Assembly (NCBI GenBank): GCA_964606895.1
Contig: CAZSHX010000009.1
Coordinates: forward strand, 17,811-81,810
Origin: CAZSHX01 sp964606895
GTDB lineage: Bacteria; Bacteroidota; Ignavibacteria; Kapaibacteriales; UBA2268
Length of the DNA stretch: 64,000 bases
Direction of reading: 5' to 3'
Made by a program: the position numbers and the translations under genes. A model generated the notes under the pieces. It was not told where the DNA came from, ran no database searches, and worked only from the letters and a program-made list of their open reading frames with translations. How positions within the stretch are numbered: position 1 is the first letter of the stretch; each line of letters starts with the position of its first letter. Shown here one piece after another: positions 53,957-61,494 of this stretch.

Positions 53957-55225
53957 TTAAAAATGAATTGAAGTACCGAAAGTGAATCCCAGTTTCCTTG
54001 TTGAATACCATATCTTTTGGTTTTGGTACAGAAGGACTGAACCTTCTACACCTAAAAGAATACCAATACCCATATCAGTAGAATTCATCTGAATTCCGGC
54101 AATGGTTTTCCCGATTAAACCCTGAGTGGAACCACCGATAATAAACTGTGCATAAGGCTGAGTACCTGCTAAGAAATCTACCTTATCTGAAATAAGAATA
54201 GCCCCCAAAGCACCCCAAAACACTACCGGGGTTTTCATATATTGATACTTCACACCGTCTTCAATATTTTCAAAAACCTGAGTGTATGATTCCTGTCCAA
54301 GTTCAATACCAAATTGCACGTTTTTATTATTATGAATATAAGTTCCTATACTCATATTTGTAAAAAGAGGGTCGGAAGTAGTAGGCATGTCAGTTGCAGG
54401 AAATGATTTTGCGGACATTCCTCTGACGTAGAGTGAATATTTGCTCTCGATAGATTTTAATAAGTTCGCCAAACTACCAATATCAAATTGAGTTCCGATT
54501 GAATTGTTATTGATAAAGTCATTCTTATTATCAATTCTGATATTCGGAGATAATGAAAACATCTGAGCTTTTTCAACATGAGAAAAATCAGCAGGTTTGC
54601 TTTGTTCATTTGAATTCGCGATTTGTTCATTTTTTTGGTCATTTTCAGCTAATACTAAACCTGTCGGTCTATTTGAATATCTGTAAACTATCCTGACCTT
54701 TTCAGAAGGAATGATATTTTGATTATTAAGATTATTTTTTGAATCATTGAGATTTTTTGCAGTTAGTTTGTCATTTAATGACTTTTGTGCAATTGAATTT
54801 TCAGACTGAATCCCATCAATTTTATCATTATAATGGTTTGTCAGAATCAGGCTTGTTCCGATTATTGAAACGATAGCAACGAGAGCCGGAGCCCATGCAT
54901 TACGGAATAGAGTAAGCCATGCGGCTCCGCCTGCGGCAACAGGCTGTAAAGCGGCGGGAGGAGGCATAATAATCGGCGGTATCAACCCAACGCGATTGAA
55001 AATTGCACCCTGCGACGAAATTGGCACTGCAAAAGATTCCGCATCGTTTTGTATGGAACTGCGGATTGCAAGCAAATCACGCATTTCGCTTCTCAAATCT
55101 TCGTTCACAGCAAGTTCATCGAATAATTGCGGTTCCATCGAAGGATTGAGTTCCCCGTCCACATACAGATGCAGTAACTCCGAGTTAGTATTTCCTATTA
55201 ATTCTTCCATAATTTCTTTGTTCAA
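53957..55225 (-). CDS. Dma-like trans-envelope anti-sigma factor B (anti-sigma head, TM helix, linker, barrel)
   Basis: A 422-aa protein with the same plan as the one at 49,018, with little obvious residue identity. Residues 14-60 (LLHLYVDGELNPSMEPQLFDEL) match an anti-sigma head; a Pro/Ala-rich hinge is at 80-103; one membrane helix spans about 110-129 (APALVAIVSIIGTSLILT); an Asn/Ser/Lys-rich linker spans about 130-260; residues 262-422 look like a small outer-membrane barrel (YSLYVRGMSAKS, FGIELGQESYT, TFGTSIHF), ending in Phe as barrel-assembly signals do. Its start overlaps the stop of ECF sigma B by 4 bp (ATGA). Having two such proteins here supports a dedicated architecture rather than a chance fusion. 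Confidence 0.8.
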   Translation of the reverse strand: MNKEIMEELIGNTNSELLHLYVDGELNPSMEPQLFDELAVNEDLRSEMRDLLAIRSSIQNDAESFAVPISSQGAIFNRVGLIPPIIMPPPAALQPVAAGGAAWLTLFRNAWAPALVAIVSIIGTSLILTNHYNDKIDGIQSENSIAQKSLNDKLTAKNLNDSKNNLNNQNIIPSEKVRIVYRYSNRPTGLVLAENDQKNEQIANSNEQSKPADFSHVEKAQMFSLSPNIRIDNKNDFINNNSIGTQFDIGSLANLLKSIESKYSLYVRGMSAKSFPATDMPTTSDPLFTNMSIGTYIHNNKNVQFGIELGQESYTQVFENIEDGVKYQYMKTPVVFWGALGAILISDKVDFLAGTQPYAQFIIGGSTQGLIGKTIAGIQMNSTDMGIGILLGVEGSVLLYQNQKIWYSTRKLGFTFGTSIHF

Positions 55226-55782
55226 TATTTTGACATTTCTGATAAATATGGCTGTAAAATATCTCTGATTTTTTGCCTTGCACGGTGAAGTTTTATTTTC
55301 ACTGTTGCAATGTTATTTTGTGTTACATCAGCAATTTGCAGATAAGTAAGCCCGTCATATTCCCTTAGAATAATCATTTCCCTGTACTCATCCGGCAATA
55401 AATCAATAGCCATTTTCACAAGCTTTAAAAGCTCTTCGTTATCATTCAATTCAACCGAGGAGGACATATAGTCTTCGAACTTGACATTATCCCTTTGAAG
55501 TCTCAATGAATTAAAACAATAATTCCTTGCAATAGTCAGGAGAAATGCAGGAATGTTAGTCATCTCCCTTTCCTGCTCCGTACTTTGGAAAAACCTGACG
55601 AAAACTTCCTGAAAGGCATCCTTAGCTTCGTCTGTATTCCCCAAAAACCTTTTGCAATACGCATATATCCTGGATGAATATCTTGCATATAGCTCTGCGA
55701 AAGCCAAACTTGCTGTCTCTTTATCTTTTTTTAACAGGTTGTAAAGCTCAACATCTCCATATTTTTCAATATTGACACTCAT
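55222..55782 (-). CDS. ECF RNA polymerase sigma factor B (partner of the second Dma-like protein)
   Basis: A 186-aa ECF sigma-70 factor: region 2 with YCKRFLGNTDEAKDAFQEVF and region 4 with LPDEYREMIILREYDGLTYLQI and IATVKIKLHRARQKIRD. It overlaps the Dma-like gene B by 4 bp. It lies 46 bp downstream of the DUF1573 gene, which is itself coupled to dapB, so part of its expression may come from the dapB transcript. No clean -33/-7 pair was found in the 46-bp gap. Confidence 0.95.
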   Translation of the reverse strand: MSVNIEKYGDVELYNLLKKDKETASLAFAELYARYSSRIYAYCKRFLGNTDEAKDAFQEVFVRFFQSTEQEREMTNIPAFLLTIARNYCFNSLRLQRDNVKFEDYMSSSVELNDNEELLKLVKMAIDLLPDEYREMIILREYDGLTYLQIADVTQNNIATVKIKLHRARQKIRDILQPYLSEMSKY

Positions 55783-55828
55783 CCAATAGTAATAACACTA
55801 TATTTTGAAAAAAGTTACAAAAAAATAT

Positions 55829-56242
55829 TTATTTTGTTTGCAATGAGTCATTTTTGCTCCTGTCGAATTTAACTCTCAAGCTTGTTGGAGAGTTTGATGC
55901 ATTGGATTCAATAATATATTCAACAATGTTAGTTTTATTTTCAAAATCTTTCAAATTCACATTAAGCATTATTTTTCCAGAGGTCATCGGCTCAACCGTT
56001 GAATTCAAAATTGTTGCTGTGGCACATTTGCATGAACCCGTTACACTTTTTATTTCCAGCGGCACCCCTCCCCTGTTCAAAACGGTAACTTCTTTTGTAT
56101 AAAACCTTTCAAAATAATCAGTAACAGTGATTTCGGAAGGTTTTAAATCAATTTTTGCAGGAATTACTTTGTATTTTTTTTCTTGAGAATATAAAGTCAA
56201 AGCAAAAACAAAAACAACAAATATAAATAATACCTTTTTCAT
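55829..56242 (-). CDS. DUF1573 exported protein
   Basis: A 137-aa protein with a signal peptide (MKKVLFIFVVFVFALTLYS) and one DUF1573 Ig-like domain: TKEVTVLNRGGVPLEIKSVTGSCKCATA, with the typical CxC of the family, and PMTSGKIMLNVNL. These proteins are periplasmic or surface-exposed with unknown role. ATG overlaps the dapB stop by 4 bp. Confidence 0.87.
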   Translation of the reverse strand: MKKVLFIFVVFVFALTLYSQEKKYKVIPAKIDLKPSEITVTDYFERFYTKEVTVLNRGGVPLEIKSVTGSCKCATATILNSTVEPMTSGKIMLNVNLKDFENKTNIVEYIIESNASNSPTSLRVKFDRSKNDSLQTK

Positions 56243-56988
56243 TCATTACCCCAAATATTATTAATAACTTCATCAAAATTGAAAAATCCTCTTCTGCCAT
56301 GAATCCACTTTGCGGCTGTTATAGCACCCGAAGCAAAACCGCTTCTGTTTTTGGCGATATGACTCAGTTCGATTGTATCCGCAAAAGAATCGAGATAAAC
56401 TGTGTGAGTTCCTGCAATTTCACCCAAACGCATTGAAGAAACATGAAGCTGTTCGGTTTGAATTGTTCCTGCGGACTTATCTTCAAGAATTGTTTTTTTT
56501 CTTTCCACTTCCTGAAGAATAATTTCTGCCAGACTTAATGCAGTTCCGCTGGGACTATCCTTTTTTCTATTGTGGTGAATTTCATGTAGCGAGATATCAT
56601 AATCTTCAATTTTATTGGCAAGCATCGAAGCTTTGCGAACAATTCTTGAAAACATCTGCATACCGATTGAGAAATTTGAACCATAAACAACACCAATGCC
56701 TGATGAACCGGCAATTTTCTTAATTTCATTAATTGATTGGAACCAGCCTGTTGTTCCGATGACAATATTTTTCTTCAATTTCCCTAATCTTTGAACATTT
56801 GTAAGAACAGAATCGGGAAAAGTGAAATCAATCGCAACATCGAAATTGTAATTTCCTTCGGGACTCAAAGGATTGTCGAGGTCGAAAATATCAGTAATCT
56901 CAAGTTTCTGCTGATGGGCGATTCTTTCGATTTCCTTGCCCATCGAACCGTACCCGATGATTGCCAGCTTTAATTGTCCGTTTTGCAT
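56239..56988 (-). CDS. dapB: 4-hydroxy-tetrahydrodipicolinate reductase
   Basis: A 249-aa enzyme of the lysine and meso-diaminopimelate pathway. The nucleotide-binding loop reads IIGYGSMGKE, and the DapB signature HHNRKKDSPSGTA holds the catalytic His pair and Lys. VVYGSNFSIGMQMF is also typical. No other dap gene is adjacent. Its stop overlaps the DUF1573 start by 4 bp. Confidence 0.95.
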   Translation of the reverse strand: MQNGQLKLAIIGYGSMGKEIERIAHQQKLEITDIFDLDNPLSPEGNYNFDVAIDFTFPDSVLTNVQRLGKLKKNIVIGTTGWFQSINEIKKIAGSSGIGVVYGSNFSIGMQMFSRIVRKASMLANKIEDYDISLHEIHHNRKKDSPSGTALSLAEIILQEVERKKTILEDKSAGTIQTEQLHVSSMRLGEIAGTHTVYLDSFADTIELSHIAKNRSGFASGAITAAKWIHGRRGFFNFDEVINNIWGNE

Positions 56989-57048
56989 ATAATTCCTTAG
57001 TTAAATATATAAGCTTAAAACGCAGAATGAACAAAAAAATTGACTTGG

Positions 57049-59124
57049 TCAGTTTTTGAAGATGTCTGCACCCAGTTCAGTGAAATTGAGATATCTGGTC
57101 ATCTTCTTCACTGCATTGTAATATTTTTTGGTTTTGTCGGGATTAACCTTGTTCTGAATTAATGCAATATTTGCAATCGTCAAAAGCCTGATTTCAGGAG
57201 GCAGATGAATTGCCCTTTGAGCGGCTTTCCGCAAATAGTTGAACGATTCATCAATTTTATTGATATTGAAATAGTAAAGTGCGGTTGCATTATTGACAAA
57301 ACATTCCGAAATCGGTTCGGTACTCAATCCCTGAATTGCTTGTGCCTTCTTCACATAGTTTTCGGCAGAAGACAAATCCTTCAGTTCAAGATATGCCCTA
57401 ATTGCAACGGATAGAAGCTGAGCCTGTTCGGAAATCCGCAGTTCACTTTCTCTGGAATTGAAGTAAGTCAAAGATTTATCTGCCGCGGCTGTGAAGTTCC
57501 CCGCAAGAAAATCCTCGATAACAATCCTGCGGATTGCATTGAAATCTATAAACTGACTTGCTTCAAGGCTTTCTCCGTTTGGTCCGCTGTCCATACCCGA
57601 AAGATAAAGATTTGGCGACGATGAGTTACGAAGAAGTTCTTTGAAAGCAATATCTTCAGTTGAAATAATTTTTTCTTCGGCAGTTCCTTTTTTCTTGGAC
57701 AGATTCCTGAAACTTTCGTAAGCCTGTTCCATTATTTCGGGACTGTCGTATAGTTTTGCCGCCTGAGCAGTGACAAGGAGCATTTGGCTTGTAGTTTCGT
57801 CATCGCCTGCCGCAGAGCTGTGTGCCGCAACGTAAGGAGCTATCTGCTGTTTGTCCGATTCGGATTCTGCATCATCAAATTTCTTTTTGAGTATGGAAGC
57901 AATTTGCCCGTGGATTGCAACTTTCTCTTCGTATTCAAGCGAATTCTCGAAAAACGTCTGATAAAATGCCTGAGAAAATTCATAAACCGTTGTGGTTTGT
58001 CCGTAACGCACTTTTGCACCGATACTTTTTATAATACGGGTTTTATTCTGAAGACTTCTTAATTTTTTTATTGCCGTAAGCACGTCGGTGTTTAAAAGTT
58101 GGGAAACAACCATTGCCGTGAACTCTCTTCCTTCCGCACTGCAAATTGCAAGTATATTTCTTTCTTCGTCGCCAAGTTTTTCGATGGTTTCCGAAAAGGC
58201 AGACTGAACAGTTGACGGCAGATAACCCATTTTCCCGAAGTTCTCCGAAAGCTCGCCGTCAGGCGTGAAAGGTGTATTCTTCTGAAAATATTTAATATAT
58301 TCAAAAATAACTCCCGGAACTCCATAACTTTTCTGAAATATCCAATCCTCGAAAACTTGATTTGCCTTGTAGTCGGGAAAAAATTCTTTAACAGCAGAGC
58401 GGATATCCGGCATGGTGAATGATTCCAAATCAGAGAAAAACAAGCTTTTGGAATCTTTATTCTTTTCGAGAAACAGCGACAAAGGAGAAGCCGAGGTTTC
58501 CAGCACACTATTATTGGCAGAGAAAACGAACATCAACGGAATCTCATCAATATGCTCGAGTAAATATCCCAACAGCTCGATTGACTGCGAGTCGCTCCAG
58601 TGCATATCATCAACGAAAAAGGCGAGATGCTTTTTGTCAAGATGTTTCTTAATTGTAGAGAAATAGAACTCAGCACCGACGCTGATTCTTCTTGAAGTTT
58701 CCTGTTTTTTTTCTTTCTTGTAAGTTTCGAATGCCTTTCCGACTTCCTTCACCCAGTAGAACAAATCTCCGCCAATCGGCACAGACGCAAGAGTCGTCAT
58801 TCCGACATCATAAGCAAGCCTTTTGCGGGCAGTTTTCGTTTTGGTTTCTTCAAGCTTTTCCACGATTCTCTGAAAAGGGAGCAACGGCTGGAGATTACTG
58901 ATTTTCATATTGCCGATTGGAGGCTGGCACTGAACAAAAACGCTGTCCGTGTTGCTTTCCAACGAAGCTTCATCGGAATATTCGGATAAAATGAATGATT
59001 TGCCAAGGCTCGCTTCGCCCGTTATGCAAACCATCGAGCCCTGTCCCCTTGAAAGTTTAACCAGACAGTTCCTCAGAATGCCAAGAGTCAGCTCCTGACC
59101 GATTATTTTTTCATTTTCCTGCAT
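57049..59124 (-). CDS. STAND-type AAA ATPase with TPR-like C-terminal half
   Basis: A 691-aa cytoplasmic protein. The N-terminus (IIGQELTLGILRNCLVKLSRG) leads into a P-loop GEASLGKS at 36-43 and a Walker B LAFFVDDMHWSD with Asp172-Asp173, as in the MalT/adenylate-cyclase-associated predicted ATPases of the STAND class. Residues from about 470 on are helical and look like tetratricopeptide-type repeats (SAENYVKKAQAI, FVNNATALYYFNINKIDESFNYLRKAAQ). Such proteins act as ligand-controlled scaffolds or regulators. There is no attached effector domain (no HTH, cyclase or kinase), so the output is unknown. GC is somewhat above its neighbours (about 48% in a sampled 60-bp stretch). Confidence 0.82.
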   Translation of the reverse strand: MQENEKIIGQELTLGILRNCLVKLSRGQGSMVCITGEASLGKSFILSEYSDEASLESNTDSVFVQCQPPIGNMKISNLQPLLPFQRIVEKLEETKTKTARKRLAYDVGMTTLASVPIGGDLFYWVKEVGKAFETYKKEKKQETSRRISVGAEFYFSTIKKHLDKKHLAFFVDDMHWSDSQSIELLGYLLEHIDEIPLMFVFSANNSVLETSASPLSLFLEKNKDSKSLFFSDLESFTMPDIRSAVKEFFPDYKANQVFEDWIFQKSYGVPGVIFEYIKYFQKNTPFTPDGELSENFGKMGYLPSTVQSAFSETIEKLGDEERNILAICSAEGREFTAMVVSQLLNTDVLTAIKKLRSLQNKTRIIKSIGAKVRYGQTTTVYEFSQAFYQTFFENSLEYEEKVAIHGQIASILKKKFDDAESESDKQQIAPYVAAHSSAAGDDETTSQMLLVTAQAAKLYDSPEIMEQAYESFRNLSKKKGTAEEKIISTEDIAFKELLRNSSSPNLYLSGMDSGPNGESLEASQFIDFNAIRRIVIEDFLAGNFTAAADKSLTYFNSRESELRISEQAQLLSVAIRAYLELKDLSSAENYVKKAQAIQGLSTEPISECFVNNATALYYFNINKIDESFNYLRKAAQRAIHLPPEIRLLTIANIALIQNKVNPDKTKKYYNAVKKMTRYLNFTELGADIFKN

Positions 59125-59264
59125 TTGTCCAAGCTTTCGCTTAATTTAAAATCAAAAGATAATACTTTTTTTTGGATTATTCAATTATTATTACATTTTA
59201 TTCCAAATGAAACATAGAATGGGAACTTCGCATGCTATCGTTATTTTAATTTTTTTTTTACAAT

Positions 59265-59954
59265 TTACTTGCCGTTAATAGTAAACCTGCAATATTCCTT
59301 GTTCCATATAATTAAATTTTTATTATATAAATTCGTAGCACATTCGATTAAATGTTTCTTATTGTAATTTCCTTTAACACATTCAGTGGCTAACTCAGGA
59401 CAAATAAAGTATATTAGTGAATTTGATATGCTTGAAATTGTTTCGGCTTCATGAATAGGAAATAAAGATTGAATAACAAACTCATTATATTTTAAACCGT
59501 TAATAATTATCTCTATGATTTCTTTAGGTATTATGAAATTACATTTTTTTATAGAATATTCAGCAGAATCATTGACCGATTCCGAATGATATTTCATTTC
59601 GATATATAGCAATAACATTATAGATAGACATTCGATATTTTTTGATTTGTACTTTTGATAGTAAAAAGCAATATCCTCAAAAAAAGGTTTCTGATATAAT
59701 TCCGATAATACCTTTGCAACCGCAAAAAGTTTTAAAGAATCTTTGTCTTTATTTACTTCTTCAAATAAATATGGTATTGCCGCCGTCCCGATTTTAAAAA
59801 TTGATTCTTTAAATTGGTTATGATTCAAGGTATCAGAATAATAATTTACATAATTAAGATTTTTATAAATTTTTTCAATCTCAACGCCAATTTCGCCTGC
59901 TTTTACATGAATAGTAGCAATTAGAACAAACAACAACATAAACAAGTATTTCAT
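59265..59954 (-). CDS. Exported protein of unknown function, HEAT-like
   Basis: The start at 59954 follows GGGAG by 6 bases and begins MKYLFMLLFVLIATIHVKAG, a signal peptide; an in-frame codon 12 bp upstream lies over that ribosome site. The 229-aa product is helical. The segment FKIGTAAIPYLFEEVNKD resembles one HEAT-type repeat; nothing else is recognisable. It stands alone, followed by an 822-bp gene-poor region upstream. Confidence 0.65.
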   Translation of the reverse strand: MKYLFMLLFVLIATIHVKAGEIGVEIEKIYKNLNYVNYYSDTLNHNQFKESIFKIGTAAIPYLFEEVNKDKDSLKLFAVAKVLSELYQKPFFEDIAFYYQKYKSKNIECLSIMLLLYIEMKYHSESVNDSAEYSIKKCNFIIPKEIIEIIINGLKYNEFVIQSLFPIHEAETISSISNSLIYFICPELATECVKGNYNKKHLIECATNLYNKNLIIWNKEYCRFTINGK

Positions 59955-60150
59955 AAATTCTCCCATTTAACAATATCGAGCATAAATTTCATTTTTTTGA
60001 ATTAATAAACCTCCTGTAAACGCAATTTAATCAAATCTTCGCATATTTCAAATATTAATATTACTGAACAAATATTTCATAAAAATTAAACATCCACTTG
60101 GAACATATTCATTTTTTGGTTAATTTGTAGATGTAGATTATGAAAAAATT

Positions 60151-60327
60151 TCTGAACTGGGATTTCAGGGATTTTTGGGATTATTGGGACAAGATATTAT
60201 CAGTTATCGTACAAAAAATTGTCGAAAATTAATCGGAGCAAAAAGCCTGGAATACAGAAAGTTTGAAAACAAAAAATTTCAACCCCATAATCCCATGAAT
60301 CCCCTAAATCCCAGTTCAGACAATTGA
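60151..60327. repeat. Imperfect inverted repeat with ~40-bp arms
   Basis: The left arm (60151-60190) begins TCTGAACTGGGATTTC and continues with GGGATT and TGGGATTAT blocks. The reverse complement of the right arm (60281-60321) begins TCTGAACTGGGATTTA and continues with GGGATTC and TGGGATTATGG blocks. The arms are mostly identical with a few substitutions and enclose about 90 bp. Confidence 0.75.
60232..60327 (+). pseudogene. Remnant of a GxxExxY-protein gene (C-terminal tail only)
   Basis: Codons from 60232 read IGAKSLEYRKFENKKFQP then HNPMNPLNPSSDN and a stop at 60325-60327. The KSLEYRR-like end and the Asn-Pro-rich tail match the end of GxxExxY proteins. The expected ~100 upstream residues, including the GxxExxY signature, are absent; the DNA before it is the left repeat arm. 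It is therefore a decayed or truncated copy. Confidence 0.6.
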
Positions 60328-60403
60328 GATTTTGGAAAGCGTGCAATACCGCGACGGAAAGTGCGGTCAGCGTAACGGTTCATATAGATATTCCTGGGTA
60401 AGA

Positions 60404-60471
60404 GATTATGAATTATGGATTATGAGTTATGGATTTTTCTCTCGTTCCGGCTAAGTTGGCTGGAACGGGAG
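60404..60471. repeat. Tandem 14-mers and a REP-like hairpin
   Basis: GATTATGAATTATG and GATTATGAGTTATG stand head to tail (60404-60431). A hairpin follows, arms CTCGTTCC and GGAACGGGAG (60441-60471). Both resemble dispersed intergenic repeats of this phylum. Confidence 0.5.
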
Positions 60472-60494
60472 GCATTATAAAAAATTGATTGAAT

Positions 60495-60724
60495 ATGCAG
60501 AAATTTAAATTTATAATATTTAAAGTAATAAAGTGGGGACCATTAGTTTATTCACTTTTATTTACTATTCTATTAATAATTTATTTAATATATTTATTTT
60601 CCTAATAATTTCTACATTAATACGTAAAAAAAATAAACAAACCACCCCGGAAGAAGAAACTTTCGGGGTGATTTGCTATAGAATTATGGAAATATTCAGC
60701 AAAATACCTAAATTTTCTAATTGA
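60495..60724 (+). CDS. Possible very small membrane protein, frame uncertain
   Basis: ATG at 60495 opens a 36-aa peptide (MQKFKFIIFKV, then LVYSLLFTILLIIYLIYLF) ending at 60605. A second frame, only startable by GTG at 60533, encodes ISTLIRKKNKQTTPEEETFG and ends at 60724. Joined by one frameshift near 60595-60600 they would make one protein with a membrane helix and a basic cytoplasmic tail. No family recognised and no strong ribosome site, so this may be spurious. Confidence 0.25.
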
Positions 60725-60788
60725 ATGATTTGTTTACTTCGTAATTCGGCGGAATTTGCCGACAAGAGTTTTGGAGATTGATGTGAAA

Positions 60789-61082
60789 TTAATTAAGTGA
60801 ACCTTTTGCAATATTCTTAAGATGTTTGATTATTTGGTTGTAAGTTTCATGTGTGCCGATCCAAAACCATAAGACAGTATTCGGTTCTATCATTTTTCCC
60901 AAAGCACGGTAGCTATAACCAACTGAAACTGACCAATAGTCTTTGTAAATATTCTCAAACTTGACTTCGCTGTCGTAAGGATTTTGCATCCATGATTTGT
61001 AATTTTTCCGGGCTTTCACCTTTGCAAAGTCAGGTAATTTTAAATAGAGTTTTTTAAATGTTTTCGTTCTGAATGATTTCAT
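60789..61082 (-). CDS. RelE/ParE-superfamily toxin
   Basis: A 97-aa protein starting at ATG 61082, which shares one base with the antitoxin stop (TGATG); a TTG one codon upstream is less likely. The pattern KSFRTKTFKKLYLKLP, WSVSVGYSYRALG and NTVLWFWIGTHETYNQII matches the ParE/RelE toxin fold (helix pair, then beta-sheet with Arg and Tyr on the active face). Whether it cleaves mRNA or acts on gyrase cannot be told. It and the gene before it form a standard antitoxin-first TA operon. Confidence 0.82.
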   Translation of the reverse strand: MKSFRTKTFKKLYLKLPDFAKVKARKNYKSWMQNPYDSEVKFENIYKDYWSVSVGYSYRALGKMIEPNTVLWFWIGTHETYNQIIKHLKNIAKGSLN

Positions 61083-61282
61083 CAATCACTCCAACCGCCA
61101 TTTTCAGCTTTGCCTTCTTTAAATTCTTTTAAGGCTTCCTCGCCCATTAAATCTAAAAGAAGTTTGGACTCTTGGGTTTGAAGAAGAGTATCCCAAATTT
61201 CATCGGAAGTCTTTCTTTTCGCAGTCTGAATTTTAGCCTTCTTCAAACTTATAGATTTATTTTTTTCCTTTGTCAGTTCCAT
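61082..61282 (-). CDS. Antitoxin of the RelE/ParE-type pair
   Basis: A 66-aa, highly charged protein (MELTKEKNKSISLKKAKIQ, then SDEIWDTLLQTQESKLLLDLMGEEALKEF). It has no recognisable DNA-binding domain but has the size, charge and position, immediately upstream and overlapping the toxin, expected of an antitoxin. Assigned from context. Confidence 0.7.
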   Translation of the reverse strand: MELTKEKNKSISLKKAKIQTAKRKTSDEIWDTLLQTQESKLLLDLMGEEALKEFKEGKAENGGWSD

Positions 61283-61494
61283 GTTTTATCCTGATTATTA
61301 ATTTCTAATCCACCAACGGATGATAAAACGAAAAATCCTTAAAATTCATTTAAACAATTTTTTCAAACAATCATGAAATCGGATTTGATACAGACAAATA
61401 ACAGTGTTGAAAAACAGACGAGACACATTGAAATTTACTTAATCCCTTTTTTTTCTTAATTTTGTAATATATTAAAGTTAAACATTGAATTATT

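Larger units (their letters stand above)
59967..60788. other. Gene-poor intergenic region (822 bp) with repeats and gene debris
   Basis: It holds, in order: unremarkable AT-rich sequence to 60150; a long inverted repeat (arms 60151-60190 and 60281-60321) enclosing a GxxExxY gene tail; direct repeats of GATTATGAATTATG (60404-60431); a hairpin 60441-60471; and a possible very small membrane-protein gene (60495-60724). Confidence 0.7.

Noticed and set aside
49018..55225. Treating the two anti-sigma-like proteins as FecR-type regulators with a separate FecA receptor
   Set aside because: They lack FecR-like domains and each has its own C-terminal barrel-like domain; neither nearby TonB receptor has a clear secretin/TonB N-terminal signalling domain.
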